Source: Ectocarpus siliculosus (taxonomy: Eukaryota > Sar > Phaeophyceae > Ectocarpales > Ectocarpaceae). Taken from it: 64,000 nucleotides of DNA. Below are positions 20,583 to 29,906 of this stretch, in pieces (position 1 is the stretch's first letter; each line of letters opens with the position of its first letter). A program made the translations under genes and the position numbers. A model generated the notes under the pieces. That model did not search any database. It was not told the origin of the DNA and saw only the letters and a program-made list of their open reading frames with translations. The DNA is taken from contig FN649738.1 in assembly GCA_000310025.1 (NCBI GenBank), positions 1,642,545-1,706,544 on the forward strand, in the 5' to 3' direction.

Positions 20583-21396
20583 TTGTCCTAAGGGTAGGTC
20601 TTAACGAAGAAATCACATCTCGAGATCACATTTCGATATAAGAATACCAAGAGTCGGATCTACCCAAATCCGGACGGAAATGACTTGTGTGTCTTGACGG
20701 CAGATCTGCCAAGTGGAAACGAGTCTCTGCAGTCCATTGTGAACAACCCGAGAGGTCCGCCGCTTGCCAACTACCAGATTGCTGTTGTGACATGCTGTTG
20801 TGACGTGGCCACACCACATGAGGAGCTATCGCTCCCGAGAAGCACACACCAACGCGAACATGGCCTCTGTGCGGTACTGACACGATGTCTATGCATGTGA
20901 GACTTTGAATCGAGCCTCGTCCGACGGAAAGCCACCAACTTGTCTGTGAATTTGAGGTTCGACAACCCACGGGAGATTGCCCCACAGACCAACACACTCC
21001 ACACACGTTTTTCTTCGGCGCCAGTCACGTGCAACAACGATGCGCAGTCACCCTCCCTTTGGCTTGGCTTTTTATGCCCTCTCCCTCCTTTGTGCTCGGC
21101 GGTGGATGGAGTTCGTGTGGATGGGGCTAGGTGGGCACGCGCCGTGCATGCGAGTAGACCGCTAATGTTCGAACTTGGTTTCGGTTCACCCAAACCGGGA
21201 TCTGATTAAATGATTTCACCTTTTTTCAAAGCCCGATTTGGTTTTGGGTCGTCCTGTTTTAAGTCCTAAAGAGGAGACCGGCGGAATAACTTTTTGCCCA
21301 ATCAAGAACAGAGTTCTTTGGATCTGCCGGTCTTACAACCAAATCTGAATGTGATTTCGAGATGTGATTCCTGCGTTAAGACCGGCCCTAAAGATC
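20583..21396. mobile_element. candidate long-TIR element (about 0.8 kb)
   Basis: The left arm (about 20583-20660) and right arm (about 21319-21396) are imperfect inverted repeats of roughly 75 bp. The left arm reads AGGTCTTAACGAAGAAATCA then CATCTCGAGATCACATT; the right arm reads AATGTGATTTCGAGATGTGA then TTCCTGCGTTAAGACC. The interior has no recognisable transposase. A related block (AAGTCCTAAAGAGGAGACCG) occurs at 21258. I could not define an exact target-site duplication, so the borders are approximate. Confidence 0.55.
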
Positions 21397-21654
21397 TACT
21401 ATCAATGAAATCTGACTCTCGGCATCACGATTTTCGGGCCCACGCAAGCTCTGATGGCGAGATATGGTCCTGTAGATTCCAAAGACCGCTTGGCTTGAGG
21501 CGCGTTTGCCTCCGCGTGTGTGCGCGTTTTGTTCCCCCTCATCTATTCTGGGCGCCGGTCATCACCGAGCCGGGGTCGTGCAGGAGTTTTTTGTTTCCCC
21601 TCCAACCGGTAGTAGGTGGTTGATATCAAACTAAAAGAACGAAATATAAAAAGT

Positions 21655-21835
21655 GGCTCCTGAAATATTTTTTTTGACGAACGGAGTTGTGTATAGCTGT
21701 CCCTCGTAGTATATACCCACGGCCAACGCTCTCCTGCAATAAATTGCGAGTTGATGACTCCTGGAGAGATTCGAACCCACAACGCAGACACAAGCAGGTT
21801 TGACGAGCTTACCAACTGAAACTCCCCGGCGCGAC
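21655..21835 (-). mobile_element. tRNA-derived SINE-like element, second family
   Basis: On the minus strand the head has a box-A-like TTTCAGTTGGTAAGC (around 21810-21824) and a box-B-like GGGTTCGAATCTC (around 21769-21781), followed by an unrelated body ending in an A-rich tract near 21665-21672. The tRNA-like part has a poor acceptor stem, so I read it as a SINE head or tRNA pseudogene and not a functional tRNA. Confidence 0.55.
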
Positions 21836-21840
21836 CGCGC

Positions 21841-21908
21841 CTTTTTCTTTTTTTTCTTCTGTTCTCTTCTCTTCTTCTTTTTCTTTTTCTTTTTCTCTTT
21901 CTTTTTTA
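21841..21908. repeat. polypyrimidine CTTTT tract
   Basis: An almost pure C/T tract of about 68 bases, adjoining the A-box end of the SINE-like element and the start of dispersed repeat B copy 3. A shorter similar tract is at about 22013-22039. Confidence 0.75.
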
Positions 21909-22003
21909 GAAAGTAAACATAACCTCACAGAAAGACTACCCGTTCGAGATATAACCTCAGTCGAAAGGGATGTGGTGAAGTTTTTTCAGTAAGTGGGTTG
22001 AAA
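21903..22003 (+). repeat. dispersed repeat B, copy 3
   Basis: TTAGAAAGTAAACATAACCT, AAAGACTACCCGTTCGAGAT and CAGTCGAAAGGGATGTGGTG. One of the best preserved copies; compare 28587 and 29711. Confidence 0.8.
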
Positions 22004-22288
22004 CCGATGTCTTTATCTTTTTCTTTTTCTTTCTTTTTCCAATCTAGTATTACCTCGCATAGCATTGAAAATACGTTTGAAAACTGAGGGAGATTACATG
22101 CCCTACGACTACAACAAGGGTGCCACACACAAAACGCCCGACCAGTACCTAACACATTTCTTCTACACCTTCCCAACATAACATATATGAGACACACAAG
22201 ACAGCTACCAAACTGTCTTGTTGAGCCTGTTACCCGCAGGGGAGATGTCCCTATATGCTGTCTGGGAAACCGTAGACACAGGTACTTT

Positions 22289-22365
22289 CTGACGCTATGA
22301 ATTCATTGCTAATCTGTCTCAGACTATTTTCTATGATAGAGATGGATTCGTTGTGTCATATTAAC
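22289..22365 (-). repeat. dispersed repeat A, copy 3 (inverted)
   Basis: Reverse complement of the HSF-intron copies at 3961 and 4482; on plus it reads TCTGACGCTATGAATTCATT and ATGATAGAGATGGATTCGTT. It lies about 18 kb from the other two in the opposite orientation. Confidence 0.75.
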
Positions 22366-23743
22366 CCTTTTGAGTCTTCAGGCGTTCTCACTGATCATTG
22401 ATTGATCATTTGCAAATGCTGGTGTAGTGGCAAGTCGTGAAGTTGCCGCCCTGCAGCCCTTCGCGCCGTATAGTGGCAAGTCCATAGGTAGGTGTGTCTA
22501 GATTATTAGCACCCGCGCTAACCGGCTGACCAATGAAGAGACTTCAGTGACAGCGGGCAATATCAAGGTCTCGGGATGGGAATGGGGCCAATCAATGCCA
22601 AATCATGAATCTCTCAACGTATGCACATGAACGCGTGTGTGCATATACAAACATACGTATGTGTTCTTTCGCAGCACCACACATGCACTCGCCCGAGCGT
22701 ATAGGAAACCACTGCTGCAAAGAGCAGAGGGCAGCAAAAGGGAGGGATATCGCAATCCCTGCCGAAGTCCAGATATCGAGGATATCGTGGTTGGTTCCCA
22801 ACAATTTGAAAATCGTTCCCAAGATCCAGCAGTCATTGTGTCAGCAGCTACAACGAACGCTACAACGACACTACTACTATTGCTGTAGACGAGTAAAACA
22901 TATCAGCAATACATCCACACTCGTACCGCCACACATACCACCCTCGCCGGAACCTAGGAAACCACGAGGTACAGGTGTGTGCTGGTGGATGTGCTTGTTG
23001 TTTGAAAAACACAGGAGCTCTAGAGAGCTGGCAGGGCACATTTCGGGGGGGGGACAGAGAACAGAGAAGTACAGAAGTACAAATACCAGCTATGGGTCTT
23101 CACTGATCATTTTGCCCTCTCTGGACTGATCATTTACAATATACCGAAAATAGACTAGTTGAGGCAGCCTGACGACTGATCATTTCAAAGACTACACAGC
23201 TAACCTGCCCTACTGACCGCAGCGCGACCACCCATCAACCTTTCTACGACCCTGTCTGTGGCCACCACCCCGCCGGCTTCTCTCATGGCCTACAGGTGGA
23301 GATAGCTGTTGCGTGTGCAGAAGTACACTGGTGTCTTTCTCTGCACTTCTCCCTCTCCCGCTTGCTCTCGCTCTCATTTTTTTTTTTGGCGCAAAAAAAA
23401 AATCTGACAGTCCAGCCTAGACCCAAAGGGGTTAAGAAAAATAAAAAAAAAGGCGAGCGGAGTGGCCTAGACCAGATCTCGTCCTTGACTTTTATTGGCT
23501 TGCGGACCCTTCGCGTCCATTTTATTTTCGTATACCTTTTTTTGGGTAAGTTAGCCTGTGACCACGGAAATCGACCCCGTCAAGTGTTAGACTAGTATGG
23601 ACAGAAGAAGGTACTGGGCAGAGAGAACGGAAGGAACGGCTTTTCATGCGAAGACAACAACACCAACAACACAACAACCTCAAGTTTTCTTCTTTTTGTC
23701 TTGACATCAACAATCAGAACTCAACGCACCTGTCTGTGCTCTT
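22366..23743. other. no gene recognised
   Basis: Short open frames only, without family resemblance. It contains several TGATCATT motifs (around 22395-22410 and 23103-23180) and A/T homopolymers near 23378-23400. Confidence 0.4.
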
Positions 23744-24005
23744 TACTCCGGCCCGTAGTCACACAGACAGTAGGTTTTCTCTCCCTGAGGCTCCCTACCC
23801 ACCCCTCTCTAGCCCGCGGTACTTGTGCCTTCGATTTTTCATGAGAGAAGAGTGCAACAATCTCTCTCTTCCCTCTGTGTACACACGAACTAAATAGCGC
23901 TTTCCACCCACAGGCCAGTCGGAAGCGAGAGAAAAACACACTTTACAAGAAGAGCTCGCTCGCGCCGGGATTCGAACCCCTGACCCTGACCACTACAAGG
24001 TTTTA
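23744..24005 (-). mobile_element. tRNA-derived SINE, copy 2
   Basis: The reverse complement matches the body of the SINE at 4795-5105 from the B box (GGGTTCGAATCCCGGCG) through CTTTTCTCTCGCTTCC-like and TTCGTGTGTACACAGAGGGA blocks to GAAAAATCGAAGGCA. The A-box end appears truncated or diverged near 24005. Opposite orientation to copy 1, in an otherwise gene-poor region. Confidence 0.8.
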
Positions 24006-24203
24006 TAGAAAAGCCCACAACCAACCAACCCTGGCCTGTTACGCACAGCGGGCTACAAAGCCTGCCCGGCACCCAATGTGCCTCTAAAATCATTATGTGG
24101 GACTTGGATACTTGGATCCCACAGCAGTTACGTATGTTCTCTTCTAGTATGAATATAGCAGAAGTTACTTGTTTGTAGCATGTGCGTGTGGGCCGGTGCC
24201 AAA

Positions 24204-24452
24204 ATGTCCAATAGTGGCAATTCATTTTTTCTTTGGTTCAAAATTTCAAAATGTTGCTGCTCTCAAAATTACGAATTACAGATGCTGGACTTGCTGGAAC
24301 GCCAACAATATGAAATGAATCAGGAAAATGTCCCAAAATGGCAATTAATTTTTTCTCCTTGGTTCAAATTATTGAAATCTTGCTGCTCTCAATATTACGA
24401 AAATACAGATGCTGGACTTGCTGGAACACCGAAAATATATATGGAAAATGAA
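24204..24452 (+). repeat. imperfect tandem duplication, about 124-bp unit
   Basis: Copy 1 (24204-24327) and copy 2 (24328-24452) share ATGTCC-A-ATGGCAATT, TTGCTGCTCTCAA-ATTACGA and ACAGATGCTGGACTTGCTGG. They differ by scattered substitutions and small indels. Both copies keep an open plus-strand frame, but I recognise no protein. Confidence 0.8.
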
Positions 24453-27400
24453 TCATTCCTTCTCTCGCCAAAATTCCAAAATCCGTACTTGCCACACTGC
24501 TGTACGATTCAATCCCGCGCCACAAACCCCAGATATACTTATGGTGGTGTGGTATCTTATAGAAGCCGTTGATCTTTTGTTTGATACGCATATTGTATTT
24601 TTTGCATACTACGCGTCGGGTGTTGTCGCCTTCGGAGAGTCGCCTGTATTGTTGTATCATGTATCGGGCTATGCATAGCATAGGGGTCCGGACTGCGCGA
24701 GGAAGTTGTTAGTGTTGTTGTTGTCTTCACGGAAGTGTTGGTACGCGAATGACGGACGGTGTTAGTTACGCAGCCTTGAGTGCCTACCGCAGGCACAAGA
24801 ACATAACGCAGTAGCTTCGCACCCAGAGCTTTATTATCATTTACAGGATTATTGGCACCCGAACAGCAGGAGGAATGGTCCAATCAACAGACAGAGAGAC
24901 AGCAGGGATCAAGGAGATGAAGATGAGATATCCTCCCGCCGTCAGCTGGGGTCGGCACCAAACAAAACAAAACAGGCCCTCGGCGGCCGATGATTTCATT
25001 TTTCAAATTGCCCTGCAACTCTGTGTGAGACGTGATTATTTTTTCGACACTTCTACTGCACACTCCCGTCGAGGCATCTCACCGGGTCTCCCGCGATCGC
25101 CATGCCGCTGTTAGTCTTGCTGCCTGTCGTTGGTTGATGTATTTTGCGGTGCGGCCCAGCCGCCTCTCTCGTCTGTTGTGCTGCATTGCTGTTGCTGCCA
25201 ACTGTCGGGGGGCCACGCAACCTCTCTTCAAGTACTTCCTAGTCCCTCCTGTTAATGCTGTGCCCCCCCGGGGCGGGGCGACAATCGTGTGTGTCCCACA
25301 TACAATAGCCAGCCCCCACACAAACGAAGTGTTTTACCGACGCTGCAGCTGGATGATGACGATGGAAGTGGTGAGCAGCGGGATGCCCTAGCGCGGCGCG
25401 CGAGGGGCACGGCCTTGCTGGCTTAGGTGCAAGGGGGCCGTAGCGAGGCGTTCGAAACACACCCCATTCATTCCGAGTTGGTTACCAGTGGCCTCTGCTC
25501 GCCTGGTCAGGTCTTTGGTCTTCCCCAGATGCGTTGCTTGCTGTTTCTTCTCAAATATATTGATCCCCTGCGCATCAGGACACAGCCACTTTTTGCCAAC
25601 ACCATCTGCAGAACACCACCCAACATTGGTTGGCACTCGTGCACCCTCCTTTCTGAGCCGCCACACCGTCCCTCTGCTTGCTCGCCGCCCCCGCCCCCGT
25701 CATGGCCGCGCATACTGCTCCCGCCTCGCAGAGCCCAGGGCTTCAAGAGTTCTGCCAGAAAATATTGCAAAGGTGAGCAAAAAAAAACGCCCGGTGTATT
25801 GGCATACACGCTAGACATGAGACAGATGACAGATTACTCTCCTGGTTGGTCATGTGCGTAAAACGCCTGCCCCGCTTCCCGCGGGTGACATAGTTGCTGG
25901 ATGCAGGTTTGCTTATTTCACGTTCTATGACGTAGGCGGAGAGGGGTTCATGGCGGCCCGATTGGCCCCTGCTCCCCTTATCTCCCGCGATGCCGTTTTC
26001 TCCGCCTACCCAAGGCACAGCCACGGGGACGACGGGCGCGGAGCAACAAAAAAAAGAGCCTGTGGTGTTGGTTGGGGGGGTATATTCTTCTAGAACTTTA
26101 GTACCATATGTAGCTCTAAAACTTTGTGCCAACAAGTAGGTGTAAAAATAGTGGCTTTTGTGTTCTGTACCCCCACCGCTGCTGCATCCATGTACACCCC
26201 TTGACCAAAGCTCACCGCCGCGATGAGAGACTCTCACGCGAAGAACGAAAGTCTTTCTCCCCGCTGCCTGGCAGCAATGTGCTTTTCCGAAGTGGAACAG
26301 CGCGGGGGACGGGACGGGACTGCAACAGCAGGACAGGCAGTAAATACTCCGGGGAGAGAGCGAATACATGTACGAGAAAGTCGTTGCGCTACCTACTTAC
26401 CCTACCGACTTGACGATTTTCTCGGCAGCAGCAGCAAGAGAGGTCGGGCAGTAGCACTGCGCATGTACTCAACTCCGCGGCGCACGTTGATTTTCGCTCG
26501 TGTGTCATTTGCAGAGCACCGAACGTGCGAGCTGTTCTTATTGGCACAGCGGACGGGACTCCAATCGTTAACGGTGAGCCAACCAGACGCTGACGAGAAG
26601 AGGAAAGGTGTGGCAACGAACACACCCCCTTCCGCAAACAACCAGATAACTGGTGCTGTGCATGCGATTATTTCTCGGCAGAATAACCTTGTAGTTTTGG
26701 CTTTATCTAGGAAAGGAAGTGGTCGAAAACAATCACAACCGGCTGCTGCTGTGCACCTACACAACGTTTCAATCCGCATGGCTACATACACACGAGGAGG
26801 GGGGGGTAATGCGTCTGGCACTCATGGCGAGGCACGCGCATATCGGTGGCGGAGTGGGGGGTGAGACTGACGCCCGTAGCAGCACTTCATGCAAGCGCGT
26901 CTTTACGGCTTGTTTTATCCCCATACAGGATAAAAATGGCTATGTGCATACAGAGTGTATGTTCCGCGAGAGAATTGACGTGTGGGTCCGATTTCCCATT
27001 TCCCAGCGCATGCATCTAAAGGGTTGGTTGGGCGATGTCGATAATGTGCTGTAACGTGTGATGTTTGTTCCTGGCCTTCGCCTTGGTCGTCCATGGCCAA
27101 ATGATTCTTGACGTCGCAATTTAGCAAATAACGCGCTTCTAGAGCACCTCGCCCTCTCTGCTATTTCTCTTGGTTGGTGCTATCCTTGAGTAGCAGCAAG
27201 AAAAATGATAAATTGGCGCCGCCTTGTCGACGTGGGCGGGCATCTTTTCAGTTTTTCCTCCATTGAAGCAGCTGCTACTAAGCCTCAGGGCCAACGCGTG
27301 TGCCATGAGAGAGAGAGAAAAGCCGATAATTAGCCGCATTTCGGGCACGTTTTTCTCTCTCGATGTTGCGGTACCCATGTGCTGTTTGTTTTCAATGGCT

Positions 27401-28586
27401 TCCTTCGATAATATCGGTAACGGCGGCACCACCTGTGATGGGGGGGTTAATGGCATATCGCAGACAACGCAGCCTCTCTCTTTTGTTTACCGCTTCTGTT
27501 GTATGGGGTGCACGGCACTCCCCCACAGATGCTGTTGTGCGTGCGCCAAAGTACTGCTGTAGAACAAGCATCAACCATGTATGTTGGTGCCGTAATGGAA
27601 CATTGGAAAGGGACTCATGCGGTCGTCGGTTGGTGAGTTGGTGAGCTGTGTAGTAGAGGGGTACGGTTGCGGTCATGTAGGGTGGGTGGGTGGCTCCGTG
27701 CGCCCCACAGCCCTGCTGCCTACAAGAACAAAGGACTCCCTCCACCGTCCGTACGAAGCGTGCGTTGTGAGCTTCTTCACGACGCACGTGTTAAGACTAC
27801 CGTATCACCACCGGGCACTGCTGCTGCTGCTGTTGCGACGCTGCTGCTGTGCTACAGAGTAAATATTACACCATGAGTTAGCTGCCTGAGGCGGGAGGTC
27901 TTTGGGCAGAAAAAAATATTAAGAGCAATGGGCGCCAGATATGACTGTCATAACTTATAATACTTTTTTTCCTGCCGTATGGCTACAGGCCACACACGGT
28001 GATGCTGGCCGCGTGCGCGCTGGCTATTAGACTTATCATTTTATGTATACATGGTCCCCAAAACGCTATATTTGAATTGTGTTTTTTGTTTCGTCACACG
28101 CGCTTCGAACAAACGAATCGATCGATCGAAAGCCCACCATGTTCCCACATCATAACCAAAGGAAACGCAACAACAAAAACGCCCCCTTTCTTCTGGACGG
28201 TGGAGGGTGTACCGTAGATGTACATATCACAGGATGAAGGCAGAGGGTGCGAGGCTGTTCGCTCAGCCCCACGAAAACAGTAGTGCCCTTCTACTGATGA
28301 AAAAAATCGGATGGCGGTCGGCCGCTGTGTAGCTTAGCGCGGGTGCCAAGGCACACCGCTGCCCCGCGCCCCCGCTCAACACCTGCCGTGGTACCTTTCT
28401 TTAATCCGTAGGCCGCACACTATTAATTAATGAAGTCGTTCGAGGGGCTTCGCTCGCGAGGCAGCGGTGTTGCGGCACACGCCTGGCAAGGGAAAAAAAC
28501 TGCTGTGACGAGCGTCTCTCGCTGTTGAATCAGAAAGTTGTTGCATTCGCAGAGAGATTAGGAAAAATAAAAACACGCACAGCAGT
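24453..28586. other. no gene recognised (gene-poor stretch)
   Basis: About 4 kb with many short open frames on both strands and no supportable splice-linked exon set. The 5' exon(s) of the LAMTOR3-like gene may lie here, but I could not find a piece resembling the family's N-terminal helix or the VVSDRDGV strand. There is a CTG run at about 27820-27850. Confidence 0.35.
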
Positions 28587-28650
28587 AAGACTACCCGTTC
28601 GAGATATACCCACATTCGAACGGGATGTGGTGGAGTCTTTTCAGTAAGGG
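28587..28650 (+). repeat. dispersed repeat B, copy 4
   Basis: AGACTACCCGTTCGAGATAT, then ATTCGAACGGGATGTGGTGG and AGTCTTTTCAGTAAG. The two halves fold on each other as an imperfect hairpin, as in the other copies. Confidence 0.8.
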
Positions 28651-29368
28651 CGTGTACTAACGACCATTTTCTGGACAGGGAACAAGGAACAGGGAACTCG
28701 GAATTATTGCCTGATTGGTCGGCCACACAAAATAACTTTCCTGGAAACAAGAAATGCCACACACGTTCCCTGTTTGAGGTAGTTACGGCGCACCACAATT
28801 TTAACTCCCGAGGGAGTTTAAATTTGCCAGGAGTTTAAATTAGCCAACAGACCGTAGGGAACGTGGAACACGGGCTCTTCGGTGGCAATTCAGGACGTGG
28901 TGGGATGTGTATGATTACTCTCGGGCATGCGGCTGCCACAGGTGCTGCATGCTACCGGTTCAAGCCGTACAGGCATTGCCACCATTGTCAGGTGTCTCGC
29001 ATGCGAACAAACGGCGGCGGAGGCGCGTGAAGTCGTTGTATGGGGGAACATAAAGTGTCGAAGAGACGGCAAGCTGCCATGGACCACAACTCAACAAAGC
29101 ATGCCTTCCAGAGCACTGTCGAGGGTGCGGATTGCATGGCGAGCACCGCCTGTTCTAGCCGATACGTAGCACATGTGTTTGATGTGCGCTCGTCAACAAC
29201 TTCCTTCAAAACCTACACCACCTCCTCCCTTCTATACCCCCCACTCGTCTTTGTGCGTCCAATGGTTGTATTTGTTGCCTTCGAGTACCTGCGGGCCGCA
29301 AGCGCGCGCTGAAACGTTCCGTGTTCCTGGAAATGTGTTGTACGCTAGGAGTTCGGACACGACCACAC

Positions 29369-29404
29369 GGAACAGGGAACAGGGAGTTCCCTGTTTCCTG
29401 TTCC
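29369..29404. repeat. short palindrome, 17-bp arms
   Basis: GGAACAGGGAACAGGGA is followed after 2 bases by its complement with one mismatch (TCCCTGTTTCCTGTTCC). The motif GGAACAGGGAAC also recurs near 28676-28697. It may be the termini of a small repeat, or a cruciform-prone site. Confidence 0.75.
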
Positions 29405-29710
29405 CTGTCCAGCAAAGGGACGTTAAGACGTCGAGGAAAACCGGCCAGATATGCAAGCTCGTCCGAGATATTACACGAGACAGCAGCAGTCCCTGAAGCT
29501 CTGCGCTCTGCGCTATCCGACGGCGTGTTTTTACTTGGATGAAGTGGCGTTTTTGCTGTGTGGGGGCTTGTTGCACAGAAGGGCATCATCGCAGGTTTAC
29601 AAGAGTAACAGCAGTTATCCTATTCGTATGCATATGGGTTATTTCGTTATTTCCACCAGTTTTGGATTTGTCCGGATGCGTGCCCCCTACAAAAGTCGGT
29701 GTTTTTTTTT

Positions 29711-29770
29711 TAGCTATAGAAAGTAAATATAATGTCACAAAAAGACTGTACCCGTTCGAGATATTGTATA
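29711..29770 (+). repeat. dispersed repeat B, copy 5 (partial)
   Basis: ATAGAAAGTAAATATAATGT and AAAGACTGTACCCGTTCGAG, then divergence after GATATTGTATA. It lies just upstream of the first LAMTOR3-like exon found. Confidence 0.7.
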
Positions 29771-29906
29771 AACCCAGTCTTTGCTTTGAAACAACACGTT
29801 CGATCGCGTTGACTCCACTCGATCTGTCGTGTTTCGTTGCACTGCTGTTTTCGCTTGCCTGGGGCACCCGCGATGGTACAATCGACAAACTACAGCTTTG
29901 AGGAAG

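Noticed and set aside
22395-23180. Recurrent TGATCATT motifs as possible regulatory sites or array
   Set aside because: Irregular spacing and no conserved spacer; not an array or a known operator.
25032-26864. Several 80-200-residue open frames on both strands
   Set aside because: No family resemblance, irregular composition and no compatible splice partners; long open frames arise readily in GC-rich sequence.
29829-29906. In-frame extension of the first LAMTOR3-like exon to the ATG at 29829
   Set aside because: The extra residues (FRCTAVFACLGHPRWYNRQT) do not resemble the family; an acceptor near 29895-29906 is more likely.
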